From positions 2,793-18,119 of the forward strand of contig PQAN01000351.1 in NCBI GenBank assembly GCA_003105285.1: a stretch of DNA of 15,327 nucleotides. Direction: 5' to 3'. The notes beneath the pieces are model-generated. The model had not been told where the DNA came from, searched no databases, and saw nothing but the letters and a program-made list of their open reading frames with translations. Shown one piece after another: positions 5,762-12,822 of this stretch. Numbering within the stretch: the stretch's first letter is position 1; every line of letters begins with the position of its first letter. Source of the DNA: Methylocystaceae bacterium. GTDB lineage: Bacteria; Pseudomonadota; Alphaproteobacteria; Rhizobiales; Beijerinckiaceae. Both the position numbers and the translations under genes were made by a program.

Positions 5762-6226
5762 ATGCTGACGAAAAAGGCAAAATACGGTCTGAAGGCGATG
5801 GTGTATCTCGCCGGCTTCGAGCCCGGCCGCACGGCGCTGGTCAACGATATCGCGACCGCGAACCAAATCCCCAAGAAGTTCTTGGACGCCATTTTGGGCG
5901 AACTGCGCAACGCCGGTTTCGTCCACTCCAAGAAGGGCAAGGGCGGCGGCTATACGCTGGCGCGATCCCCGGAGGACATCGGAGTCGGCGCCATCATCCG
6001 CGTTCTCGACGGGCCGCTCGCGCCCATCCAATGCGCCAGCCGCACCGTCTACCGGCGATGCGACGACTGCCTGGACGAGACCAGATGCACGGTGCGGCTC
6101 GTCATGATGCAGGCGCGCGACGCCATCGCCAATGTGCTCGACAAGCGCACGCTCGCGCAGATGCGCGCGCTCGGCGAGAGCGAGGCGGCGCGGCTCGAGC
6201 TCGTCGCGGCGCTCGAGCACAATTGA
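5762..6226 (+). CDS. Rrf2-family (IscR/CymR-like) transcriptional regulator
   Basis: The 154-residue protein opens with the Rrf2 signature LTKKAKYGLKAMVYLA. It has a winged helix (about 24-66) with QIPKKFLDAILGELRNAG and SKKGKGGGYTLA, then a cysteine cluster at C91, C100, C103 and C109. The spacing C-X8-C-X2-C-X5-C differs from the classic IscR/NsrR C-X5-C-X5-C, but four cysteines strongly suggest Fe-S or redox sensing. ATG 5762 follows AGGGAAGG nine bases upstream. An in-frame ATG at 5687 lies within the mirrored motif and has no ribosome site. It stands divergent from lrp-mop-cysK. In Bacillus, the Rrf2 protein CymR is controlled by CysK, so a link to cysteine metabolism is conceivable here but not shown. 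Confidence 0.9.
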   Translation: MLTKKAKYGLKAMVYLAGFEPGRTALVNDIATANQIPKKFLDAILGELRNAGFVHSKKGKGGGYTLARSPEDIGVGAIIRVLDGPLAPIQCASRTVYRRCDDCLDETRCTVRLVMMQARDAIANVLDKRTLAQMRALGESEAARLELVAALEHN

Positions 6227-6293
6227 ATTTCCACCGCCGCCGCGCCGCCTCGCGATGGACATGGACGCCGGGCGAACCTATAAAGCGCGCAAA

Positions 6294-6314
6294 GCCGAGC
6301 TTCTGCAGCTCGGC
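6294..6314. terminator. Hairpin after rrf2
   Basis: GCCGAGCT and AGCTCGGC are perfect 8-bp arms around a 5-base loop, 67 bases past the rrf2 stop and before the Pcm-like gene. No U-tract follows. It could end the rrf2 transcript; the rest of the 233-bp gap shows only a weak short dyad (TCGAA-N3-TTCGA at 6364-6376). Confidence 0.4.
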
Positions 6315-6459
6315 GGTCGAAGGCGTTCGGCGAGAAGGGGCCGGTCTTGTCCCCGAACGCGTCTCGAATTTTTCGAACAGGCGTGTTTTCGCGCGGCGAA
6401 CCGGCAATCCTTTCGCCCCGAGACGTCGTCGAGAGGCCGGCCCGAGCGCCGGAAGGTCC

Positions 6460-7182
6460 ATGGCCGAAGCAGCGCTGGCTCCAGCGGATACGAAATCGGA
6501 CGCGGGTTCGGCGACCGCCGTCCTGCGCCAGACGATGGTCGAACGGCAGTTGCGCACCTTCGATGTGACCGACATCCCGCTGCTGCGCCAGTTCCTGAAC
6601 GCGCCACGCGAGATTTTCCTCCCCCATGATCTGGCGCCGCTCGCCTATTCCGATCTGCCGCTCGTTTTGAAGAGCGAGGAGGGCAGGCGGACGCGTCATC
6701 TCCTCCCGCCGCTGATTCTCGCCCGCCTCCTGCAGGGCGCGGCGATTCGCGAGAGCGATAGGGTCCTCGATATCGGCGGTGGAACCGGCTATGCGGCGGC
6801 GATCGAAGCCGGCGTCGCCAAGGAGGTCGTCGCATTGGAGAGCGACGCTCGGCTGGCCGCGACGGCGAAATCCTATCTGGGAGCGCTCGGCGTCGGCAAT
6901 GTCCGCGTCGAGGTCGGGCCGCTCGCCAACGGCGTTCCCGCCGCCGCGCCGTTCGACGTCATCATCGTCCAGGGGGCGGTGGAGGACGGTCTCGACGCAT
7001 TATTCGCGCAATTGACCGACAATGGCCGCCTCATCGCGATCGCCCGGGCGGACGCGGAGTCCGGTTGGGCGGCGACGCTGTTCGAGCGCTCTGGCGGCAA
7101 GCCGGCGGGCGCGAGGGCTTTGTTCGACGCCAGCGCGCCGGTTCTGGAGGGCTTTGAAAAGGCGCTCGGTTTCGTATTTTGA
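6460..7182 (+). CDS. Pcm-like (protein-L-isoaspartate methyltransferase family) protein
   Basis: This is a 240-residue Rossmann methyltransferase. The SAM-binding motif I is RVLDIGGGTGYAAAI (101-115), motif II is VVALESD (123-129), and FDVIIVQGAV carries motif IV. The conserved N-terminal block is MVERQLRTFDVTD (26-38), then APREIFLPHDLAPLAYSD (48-64). The true isoaspartyl enzyme has a QTISQP-type substrate loop before motif I; here the equivalent segment is EGRRTRHLLPPLILARLLQ, so repair of isoaspartate is doubtful. In Hyphomicrobiales this family sits just upstream of tolC, as here (116 bp gap), and its substrate is unknown to me. The start at ATG 6460 has GGAAGG close upstream. The in-frame ATG at residue 26 is an alternative, since homology seems to begin there. 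Confidence 0.85.
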   Translation: MAEAALAPADTKSDAGSATAVLRQTMVERQLRTFDVTDIPLLRQFLNAPREIFLPHDLAPLAYSDLPLVLKSEEGRRTRHLLPPLILARLLQGAAIRESDRVLDIGGGTGYAAAIEAGVAKEVVALESDARLAATAKSYLGALGVGNVRVEVGPLANGVPAAAPFDVIIVQGAVEDGLDALFAQLTDNGRLIAIARADAESGWAATLFERSGGKPAGARALFDASAPVLEGFEKALGFVF

Positions 7183-7254
7183 GCCTTGTTTCCGCCCGCT
7201 TTCGCTCGTCCAATTTCGTCTTGGCGTCGACTATGTGAATTTTGGCTGCTCCCA

Positions 7255-7282
7255 TCGGACGTCGAGCGCTATCGGCGTCCGA
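7255..7282 (+). promoter_or_regulatory. Inverted repeat in the tolC leader
   Basis: TCGGACG (7255-7261) and CGTCCGA (7276-7282) are perfect 7-bp arms with a 14-base spacer, ending 16 bases before the tolC start. It could be an operator or a leader hairpin near the ribosome site. Confidence 0.35.
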
Positions 7283-7298
7283 GAATAGGTCGCCCTGA

Positions 7299-8765
7299 AT
7301 GTGTTTTACCGCCGCGCGTCGACTTTTCGATTTCCTGCAGCCGGCGATCGCGCGGCTAGGCTGGGCGATCGTGCTCGCGGTCGCTCTGTTTTGCTGGGCG
7401 CTTCTCGATTCGAAGGGAGCAGTGGCGGAGACGTTGAGCGCCGCGCTGGCGCGCGCCTATTACGGCAATCCCGACCTCAATCAACAGCGCGCCAATGTTC
7501 GCGTGGCGGACGAAGAGGCGCCGAAGGCGGCCGCGGGGCTGCGGCCGAAGGCGAGCATTTCGGCGAGCGCCGGCCCACAATATTCGAACATCAAGATCCC
7601 CGCCGGCCGGGCTCAACTTACGGGCCAGCGCTCCTATTCCTACGACGAATATGTCGGCTATCCGCGCGGCGCGACGTTCAATCTGTCGCAGACGCTGTAT
7701 GACGGCGGGCGCACCGGCAATTCCGTGCGCCGGGCCGAATCGGGCGTGTTCGCCGCACGCTCCACCATGCGGCTCACCGAGCAGGCGACGCTGCAGAACG
7801 GCGCGACCGCCTATATGAACGTGCTGCGCGACACGGCCATTCTCGCGCTGCGCAAGAACAATATCGCCGTTCTCGAGGCGCAGTCACGACAAACGCGCGA
7901 CCGTTTCCAGCTCGGCGAGGTGACGCGCACCGACGTCGCCCAGGCGGAAGCCTCGCTCGCCCAAGCGCGCTCCGAGCTTTACGCCGCGCAGGCGCAATTG
8001 AAGAACAGCGTCGCCAATTATCGGCAGATCATCGGCGAGGAGCCGAAGCGCCTGCAGCCCGCCTCTCCGGTCGAGAAGCTGCTGCCCGGCTCTTTGGACG
8101 AGGCCATTCGTATCGCCCTCGTCGAACATCCCGGCGTCGCCGCCGCTGTGCATCAGGTCGACGCCGCCGAACTCGCGGTGAAGGTCGCCGAGGGATCGCT
8201 GCTGCCTTCGCTGTCGGTCGGCGCGCAGATCTCGCAGCAATACGATTCCTTTCTCGGCTCGCCCAATTCGCGTCAGTTCTCGGCGCAGGCGAGCGGCACG
8301 CTCAATGTGCCGATCTACCAAGGCGGGTCGGAATATGCGTCGATCCGGCAGGCGAAGGAGCAATTGGGGCAGGCGCGCTTCAACGCCGACGTGCAGAGGG
8401 ACAGCGTGCGCGCGAGCGTCGTCTCGAGCTACGGCCTGCTCGATACGGCCAAAGCGTCGATTCTCTCCGGCCAGGCGGCGGTGCGCGCCGCCGAGATCGC
8501 TCTGCAGGGCGTGCGCGAGGAGGCGCAGGTCGGGCAACGTACGACGCTCGACGTGCTGAACGCGCAGCAGGCGCTGCTCAATGCGCGGGTCAATCTCATC
8601 ACGTCACAGCGTGACCGGGTCGTCGCCTCCTTTGCCGCGCTCGGCGCAATCGGACGATTGTCGGCGTCGGAATTGAAGCTCGACGTCGCGGTCTATGATC
8701 CGCATGTGCATTTCGAGCAGGTGAAGGATCGATGGCTCGGCGTCGATACGCCCGGAGGGCGGTGA
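7299..8765 (+). CDS. TolC-family outer-membrane efflux/secretion channel
   Basis: The 488-residue protein has a long N-region with a hydrophobic stretch (about 20-37) and a likely signal-peptidase site after GAVA (residue 43). Two outer-membrane efflux repeats follow. Repeat one starts ETLSAALARAYYGNPDLNQQRA (44-65) and contains the coiled helices with RFQLGEVTRTDVAQAEASLAQA. Repeat two starts LDEAIRIALVEHPGVAAA and ends with the matching VGQRTTLDVLNAQQALLNARVNL. Length and layout fit TolC, which forms a trimeric channel from the outer membrane into the periplasm for tripartite pumps and type I secretion. No pump or adaptor gene is adjacent, so it is probably a shared channel. The ribosome site ahead of ATG 7299 is weak (AGG about 11 bases upstream). 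A short GC hairpin (8769-8782) follows the stop. Confidence 0.93.
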   Translation: MCFTAARRLFDFLQPAIARLGWAIVLAVALFCWALLDSKGAVAETLSAALARAYYGNPDLNQQRANVRVADEEAPKAAAGLRPKASISASAGPQYSNIKIPAGRAQLTGQRSYSYDEYVGYPRGATFNLSQTLYDGGRTGNSVRRAESGVFAARSTMRLTEQATLQNGATAYMNVLRDTAILALRKNNIAVLEAQSRQTRDRFQLGEVTRTDVAQAEASLAQARSELYAAQAQLKNSVANYRQIIGEEPKRLQPASPVEKLLPGSLDEAIRIALVEHPGVAAAVHQVDAAELAVKVAEGSLLPSLSVGAQISQQYDSFLGSPNSRQFSAQASGTLNVPIYQGGSEYASIRQAKEQLGQARFNADVQRDSVRASVVSSYGLLDTAKASILSGQAAVRAAEIALQGVREEAQVGQRTTLDVLNAQQALLNARVNLITSQRDRVVASFAALGAIGRLSASELKLDVAVYDPHVHFEQVKDRWLGVDTPGGR

Positions 8766-8847
8766 AGAGGCGCGAAGGCGCCGCGGATTTGAAAAATGCG
8801 TATGATAATTTTTAGATGTGGGCTGGCGCAGTTTTGCGAAAATGGTG

Positions 8848-8869
8848 GAATCATCGAATGATATGATTC
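8848..8869 (+). promoter_or_regulatory. Inverted repeat with two GANTC sites upstream of popZ
   Basis: GAATCAT (8848-8854) and ATGATTC (8863-8869) are perfect 7-bp arms; the inner ATCAT-CGA-ATGAT forms a second overlapping dyad. Each outer arm contains a GANTC site (GAATC and GATTC), the methylation target of the alphaproteobacterial cell-cycle methyltransferase CcrM. The element lies about 85 bases before the popZ start, in an AT-enriched gap, and fits cell-cycle-timed control through CcrM and GcrA. Confidence 0.45.
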
Positions 8870-8953
8870 GCCGCCGGCCGAGGCCGCACGACGACGCGCC
8901 GTAGCCGGGACATGACTGCCCTTCTTGCGACAAACCGAGAAGCACGAAACGAC

Positions 8954-9724
8954 ATGAGCGCTGTGAACGCTTCGATCACTTCGACCTCGCTCGACGCCGA
9001 ACGCCGTGCGCATGAGCCCTCGATGGAGGAAATCCTCGCTTCGATCAGGCGAATCATCGCCGATGACGAAGCGCTGCCGGTCGTGCGTCGCGACAAAGAA
9101 AGGATCGGAATCGAACCGCATCCGGCGGTCGACGCGCCGCGTGGATCGGAGCCCGCGCCGCCCCCTCTGGAGACGGCAGATCCCACCGATGCGGACGATT
9201 CGCGAAGCCGCGCTCCGGTCGTCGTTCCGGTCCGGCTTCCCCAGGCCGTCGCGTCGAAGCATAGCGTTCCGCACGCCGCTCCGGCCTTGGAGCCCCAGGA
9301 CTTCTGGTTGCGTCCGACGCTGCGCCCGGAGCCGGAGCGCGAACGCGCGAACGATGTCGAGGCCGAAGAGGCGCGATGGGCGCACGACTCGGCGGCCGAG
9401 GCGCCGCCTGAGATCGAGGAGGCCAACGAGCTTCGCGACGATGTCGTCGCCGAGGAAAGAGACGACGAGGACTTCGCCGGCGCCGAGGAGGCAAGCGAGG
9501 CGCCGAGCCAGCCGCTGGTGTCGCCGGACGCCGCCGCCTCCGTCGCCTCGCACTTCCAGGCGCTGGCGGCGAGCATGGTGATCAACGAGGCCGGCGTCAT
9601 CGAGCGCTATGCGCAGGACATTCTGCGGCCCATGCTCAAGCAATGGCTCGACGACAATCTTCCCACTCTCGTCGAGCGACTCGTGCGCGCCGAAATCGAG
9701 CGCGTCGCGCGCGGAAGACGCTGA
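8954..9724 (+). CDS. popZ: Polar organising protein PopZ (DUF2497)
   Basis: PopZ self-assembles at the cell pole and anchors the chromosome partition complex and cell-cycle regulators. The 256-residue protein shows the three-part plan. A short N-terminal helix, EPSMEEILASIRRIIADDE (21-39), binds clients. A long acidic, proline-rich, low-complexity linker (about 40-185) follows. The C-terminal assembly region includes AGVIERYAQDILRPMLKQWL and NLPTLVERLVRAEIERVA. Caulobacter PopZ is shorter (about 177 residues); the difference lies in the linker. ATG 8954 is preferred over the in-frame ATG 8912: the extra 14 residues do not resemble the family and the intervening bases look like leader. Ribosome sites are weak for both. 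tolC lies upstream and ftsB downstream; valS, a common neighbour in this order, is not present. Confidence 0.9.
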   Translation: MSAVNASITSTSLDAERRAHEPSMEEILASIRRIIADDEALPVVRRDKERIGIEPHPAVDAPRGSEPAPPPLETADPTDADDSRSRAPVVVPVRLPQAVASKHSVPHAAPALEPQDFWLRPTLRPEPERERANDVEAEEARWAHDSAAEAPPEIEEANELRDDVVAEERDDEDFAGAEEASEAPSQPLVSPDAAASVASHFQALAASMVINEAGVIERYAQDILRPMLKQWLDDNLPTLVERLVRAEIERVARGRR

Positions 9725-9735
9725 ATTCGGTTTCG

Positions 9736-9750
9736 TTAACGCTGTTTATA
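9736..9750 (+). promoter_or_regulatory. CtrA-like half-site pair upstream of ftsB
   Basis: TTAA, seven bases, then TATA sits 26 bases before the ftsB start and is one base away from the CtrA pattern TTAA-N7-TTAA. A further dyad, GCGCAG-A-CTGCGC (9760-9772), lies between it and the start codon. Both are suggestive only. Confidence 0.25.
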
Positions 9751-9775
9751 CCCTGTTCTGCGCAGACTGCGCGAC

Positions 9776-10111
9776 ATGGCCGTTCGTAATTTCCTGCGTT
9801 CTCTCGTCGTGCTTTGTGCGTTCTATGGAGCGGCAGGGCTCGTCGCCTCATATTTCATCTGGCATGGCGTCAACGGCCAGCGCGGCCTGAAGGCCGGCGT
9901 CGAATATGAGCAGCGCATCGCCGATCTGCGCCAGGAGCTCGAAGGGCTGCGGGCGGAGCGCGGCCAATGGGAGCGCAGAATAGCCCTCGTGCGCGGCGAT
10001 CGGATCGATTCCGACATATTGGACAATGAAGCGCGCGCGGCGCTCGGCCGCGTGCATCGCAACGAGGTCGTCATCCTGCCGCCGCAGAAGACGAAGCCGG
10101 CCGATCGCTGA
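9776..10111 (+). CDS. ftsB: FtsB/DivIC-type septum formation initiator
   Basis: This 111-residue bitopic protein has one membrane helix (about 8-29, LRSLVVLCAFYGAAGLVASYFI), then a coiled coil rich in E, L and R (about 40-72, YEQRIADLRQELEGLRAERGQWERRI). It ends with the family's short domain, DILDNEARAALGRVHRNEVVILPP (80-103). FtsB joins FtsL and FtsQ in the divisome and helps activate septal wall synthesis. The position just upstream of pdhA is the usual one in Hyphomicrobiales, which supports the call. It is 51 bp after popZ, so two cell-cycle proteins are adjacent. The ATG at 9776 is the only sensible start; a ribosome site is not obvious. Confidence 0.9.
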   Translation: MAVRNFLRSLVVLCAFYGAAGLVASYFIWHGVNGQRGLKAGVEYEQRIADLRQELEGLRAERGQWERRIALVRGDRIDSDILDNEARAALGRVHRNEVVILPPQKTKPADR

Positions 10112-10125
10112 GCTTCGCTGTGGAA

Positions 10126-10143
10126 AGCTTCTCCGTCGAAGCT
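10126..10143 (+). terminator. Possible ftsB terminator
   Basis: AGCTTC and GAAGCT pair around TCCGTC, followed by CTCGTTTT, 14 bases past the ftsB stop. The stem is short. The remaining 130 bases before pdhA probably contain its promoter, though no clear elements were recognised. Confidence 0.35.
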
Positions 10144-10275
10144 CTCGTTTTCATCCTCGTTTCGGGCTATCGTGACCTCGGCGGGGCTTTGTCGGGAGCG
10201 CGTTCATAAGCGAGGGCTCCCCGTTTCGTCCTCGCGTTCCCAGATTATGTTCGAGAACCGACGGGACGGGCGGTG

Positions 10276-11319
10276 ATGCCGGCAGCAGCTACGAACGACG
10301 CTAAATTCGCCGATGTCGCGGGCGCCGCCAAAGGCGCTCCGCGCGAGGGCGATCTGCTGGTTTTCACTAAGGAGCAGGAGCTCGCCGCCTATCGCTCCAT
10401 GCTGCTCATCCGCCGTTTCGAGGAGAAGGCCGGCCAGTTGTACGGCATGGGCCTCATCGGCGGATTCTGCCATCTCTACATCGGTCAGGAGGCGGTCGTC
10501 GTCGGCGTGCGCATGGCGGCGCGCGAGACCGATCAGTTCATCACCGCCTATCGCGATCACGGCCACATGCTCGCCTGCGGCATGGACCCAAAGCGCGTCA
10601 TGGCCGAACTCACCGGGCGCCGGAGCGGCTATTCCAAGGGGAAGGGCGGCTCCATGCACATGTTCTCGCGCGAGAAGAACTTTTTTGGCGGCCATGGCAT
10701 CGTCGGCGCGCCGGCGCCGCTCGGGGCGGGTCTCGCCTTCGCCGACCTCTATCGCGGCGACGACAATGTCTCGCTGACCTTCTTCGGCGACGGCGCCGCC
10801 AATCAGGGGCAGGTCTACGAGAGCTTCAACATGGCGGAGCTGTGGCGGCTGCCGGTCGTCTTCATCGTCGAGAACAACCGCTATGCGATGGGGACGTCCG
10901 TCGAGCGCTCCTCCGCGCAGGCGAATTTTTCAAAGCGCGGCGTCGCCTTCAACATTCCCGGCAAGCAGGTCGACGGCATGGATGTGCGGGCGGTGGCGGC
11001 GGCGGCGGCGGAAGCTCTCGAATGGTGCCGCTCGGGGAAAGGGCCTTATCTCCTCGAGGTGCAGACTTATCGCTATCGCGGACATTCCATGTCCGATCCC
11101 GCCAAATATCGCTCGAAGGAAGAAGTGCAGAAGGTGCGCGAGGAGCATGACCCGATCGAGCAGGTGCGCGCGCGGCTGCTCGCGGACGGCGGGACGACGG
11201 CGGACGATCTCAAGCAGATCGACGGCGCCGTCCGCAAGATCATCACCGAAGCGGCCGATTTCGCGACGATCGAGCCCGAGCCGGACCCGAGCGAATTGTG
11301 GACGGATGTCGTTCTATGA
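10276..11319 (+). CDS. pdhA: Pyruvate dehydrogenase E1 component, alpha subunit
   Basis: The 347-residue subunit binds thiamine diphosphate and, with the beta subunit, decarboxylates pyruvate. The thiamine diphosphate motif begins at GDG (171-173) and ends at NN (200-201). The phosphorylation-loop-like YRYRGHSMSDP lies at 265-275. AYRDHGHMLACG (91-102), SKGKGGSMHMF (120-130) and GHGIVGAPAPLGAGLAFA (139-156) are typical of the branched-chain/PDH E1-alpha family, and the YRGHSMSDP match and linked pdhB/pdhC favour PDH. A GTG directly precedes the chosen ATG at 10276 and could be used instead. It begins a plus-strand run with pdhB (121 bp gap) and pdhC. Confidence 0.95.
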   Translation: MPAAATNDAKFADVAGAAKGAPREGDLLVFTKEQELAAYRSMLLIRRFEEKAGQLYGMGLIGGFCHLYIGQEAVVVGVRMAARETDQFITAYRDHGHMLACGMDPKRVMAELTGRRSGYSKGKGGSMHMFSREKNFFGGHGIVGAPAPLGAGLAFADLYRGDDNVSLTFFGDGAANQGQVYESFNMAELWRLPVVFIVENNRYAMGTSVERSSAQANFSKRGVAFNIPGKQVDGMDVRAVAAAAAEALEWCRSGKGPYLLEVQTYRYRGHSMSDPAKYRSKEEVQKVREEHDPIEQVRARLLADGGTTADDLKQIDGAVRKIITEAADFATIEPEPDPSELWTDVVL

Positions 11320-11364
11320 CGACCGCGGCCGCACCCCGTGAGGCGCTATCTCGGCGCGCGATTC

Positions 11365-11383
11365 CTTCTCCCATGGGGAGAGG
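11365..11383. repeat. Intergenic hairpin between pdhA and pdhB
   Basis: CTTCTCCC and GGGAGAGG pair over eight positions (one G-U) around an ATG loop. TTCTCCC...GGGAGA hairpins of this kind recur in many Hyphomicrobiales genomes, so this is probably a dispersed repeat remnant. It might also adjust pdhA-pdhB expression. Confidence 0.4.
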
Positions 11384-11440
11384 CGGAGCGCTTTCGGACG
11401 GCTCGGTCGGAGCCCGTTTTTCATTTCCGTGGATGACTCC

Positions 11441-12817
11441 ATGACCGTGAACGTCCTCATGCCTGCGCTTTCGCCCACCATGGAGCAGGGCAAGCTCGCC
11501 AAATGGCTGAAGAGCGAAGGCGACAAGGTGAAGGCCGGCGACGTCATCGCCGAAATCGAAACCGACAAGGCGACGATGGAGGTCGAGGCCGTGGACGAGG
11601 GCGTGCTGGCGCGCATTCTCGTGCCGGGCGGGGCGGAGAATGTCGCCGTCAATACGCCGATCGCCGTCATCGCCGAGGAGGGCGAGGAGGTCGGACCCGC
11701 CGAAGTCTCGGCGCCGGCGGCCGAGCCGGCCAAGGGGCCGGAAAAGCCCGCGCCGGCGCCCGAGGTCGCGCAGGCGGCGCCGGTCTCCGCCGCGCCGGCT
11801 CCGGTCGTCGCGCCGGAGATTCCGGCCGACGCCACTTTCATTCCGATGACGATGCGCGAGGCGCTGCGCGACGCCATGGCGGAGGAGATGCGGCGCGACC
11901 CGAATGTGTTCGTCATCGGCGAGGAGGTCGCCGAATATCAGGGCGCCTATAAGGTCACGCAGGGCCTGCTACAGGAGTTCGGCGCGCGCCGCGTCGTCGA
12001 CACGCCGATCACCGAATATGGCTTCGCGGGGCTCGGCGTCGGCGCGGCTTTTGCCGGCTTAAGGCCGATCGTCGAATTCATGACGTTCAATTTCGCGATG
12101 CAGGCGATCGACCACATCGTCAATTCCGCCGCCAAGACGCTCTATATGTCCGGCGGACAGATCAATTGCCCCATCGTGTTTCGCGGCCCCAACGGCGCCG
12201 CCGCGCGCGTCGCCGCGCAGCACAGCCAGGATTACGCCGCCTGGTTCTCCCAGGTTCCGGGCCTCAAGGTCATCGCGCCTTCGAACGCCTCCGACGCCAA
12301 GGGATTGCTGAAGAGCGCCATTCGCGATCCGAATCCGGTCGTCTTCCTGGAAAACGAAATTCTCTACGGCCGGCAGTGGAACACGCCGGTCATCGAGGAT
12401 TTCCTCATTCCCATCGGCAAGGCGCGCGTCGCGCGCGCCGGCGCTCATGTCACGTTCGTCTCCTTCTCGATCGGCGTGATCCATGCGCTCGCCGCCGCCG
12501 AAGAACTGGCGAAGGAAGGCGTCGAGGCGGAGGTCGTCGATCTTCGCACGCTGCGGCCCATGGACGTGCCGGCGATCGTCGCCTCGGTGAGGAAGACGGG
12601 GCGCTGCGTGGCGATCGAGGAAGGGTGGCCGCAGTCGGGCGTCGGCGCCGAGATCGCGGCGCGCGTGCAGGAGGAGGCGTTCGACTATCTCGACGCGCCG
12701 GTCCTGCGCGTGACCGGCAAGGATGTGCCCATGCCCTATGCCGCCAATTTGGAAAAGCTCGCTCTGCCGTCGATCGCCGAGGTGATCTCGGCGGCGAAGG
12801 CCGTGCTCTACAGGTGA
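11441..12817 (+). CDS. pdhB: Pyruvate dehydrogenase E1 beta subunit with N-terminal lipoyl domain
   Basis: The 458-residue protein is a fusion. Residues 1-80 are a lipoyl domain (VLMPALSPTMEQGKLAKWL) with the lipoyl-lysine K43 in ETDKATMEVEAVDEG. Residues 84-132 are an Ala/Pro-rich swinging linker. From 133 on is a full E1-beta: MTMREALRDAMAEEM, FVIGEEVAEYQGAYKVTQGL, TPITEYGFAGLGVGAAFAGLRP, FRGPNGAAARVAAQHSQ. The fusion is known in alphaproteobacteria such as rhizobia and Zymomonas, where E2 also carries lipoyl domains; here E2 does not. I chose ATG 11441, as homologues start MPVxxLMPALSPTM. A GTG at 11429 would add four residues. pdhC follows after five bases and is translationally close-coupled. 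Confidence 0.96.
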   Translation: MTVNVLMPALSPTMEQGKLAKWLKSEGDKVKAGDVIAEIETDKATMEVEAVDEGVLARILVPGGAENVAVNTPIAVIAEEGEEVGPAEVSAPAAEPAKGPEKPAPAPEVAQAAPVSAAPAPVVAPEIPADATFIPMTMREALRDAMAEEMRRDPNVFVIGEEVAEYQGAYKVTQGLLQEFGARRVVDTPITEYGFAGLGVGAAFAGLRPIVEFMTFNFAMQAIDHIVNSAAKTLYMSGGQINCPIVFRGPNGAAARVAAQHSQDYAAWFSQVPGLKVIAPSNASDAKGLLKSAIRDPNPVVFLENEILYGRQWNTPVIEDFLIPIGKARVARAGAHVTFVSFSIGVIHALAAAEELAKEGVEAEVVDLRTLRPMDVPAIVASVRKTGRCVAIEEGWPQSGVGAEIAARVQEEAFDYLDAPVLRVTGKDVPMPYAANLEKLALPSIAEVISAAKAVLYR

Positions 12818-12822
12818 CGGCC

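Noticed and set aside
12166..12822. Upstream in-frame extension of pdhC to 537 codons
   Set aside because: It lies wholly within pdhB in another frame and translates to Arg-rich sequence. It does not contain a lipoyl domain, so it does not rescue the missing module.
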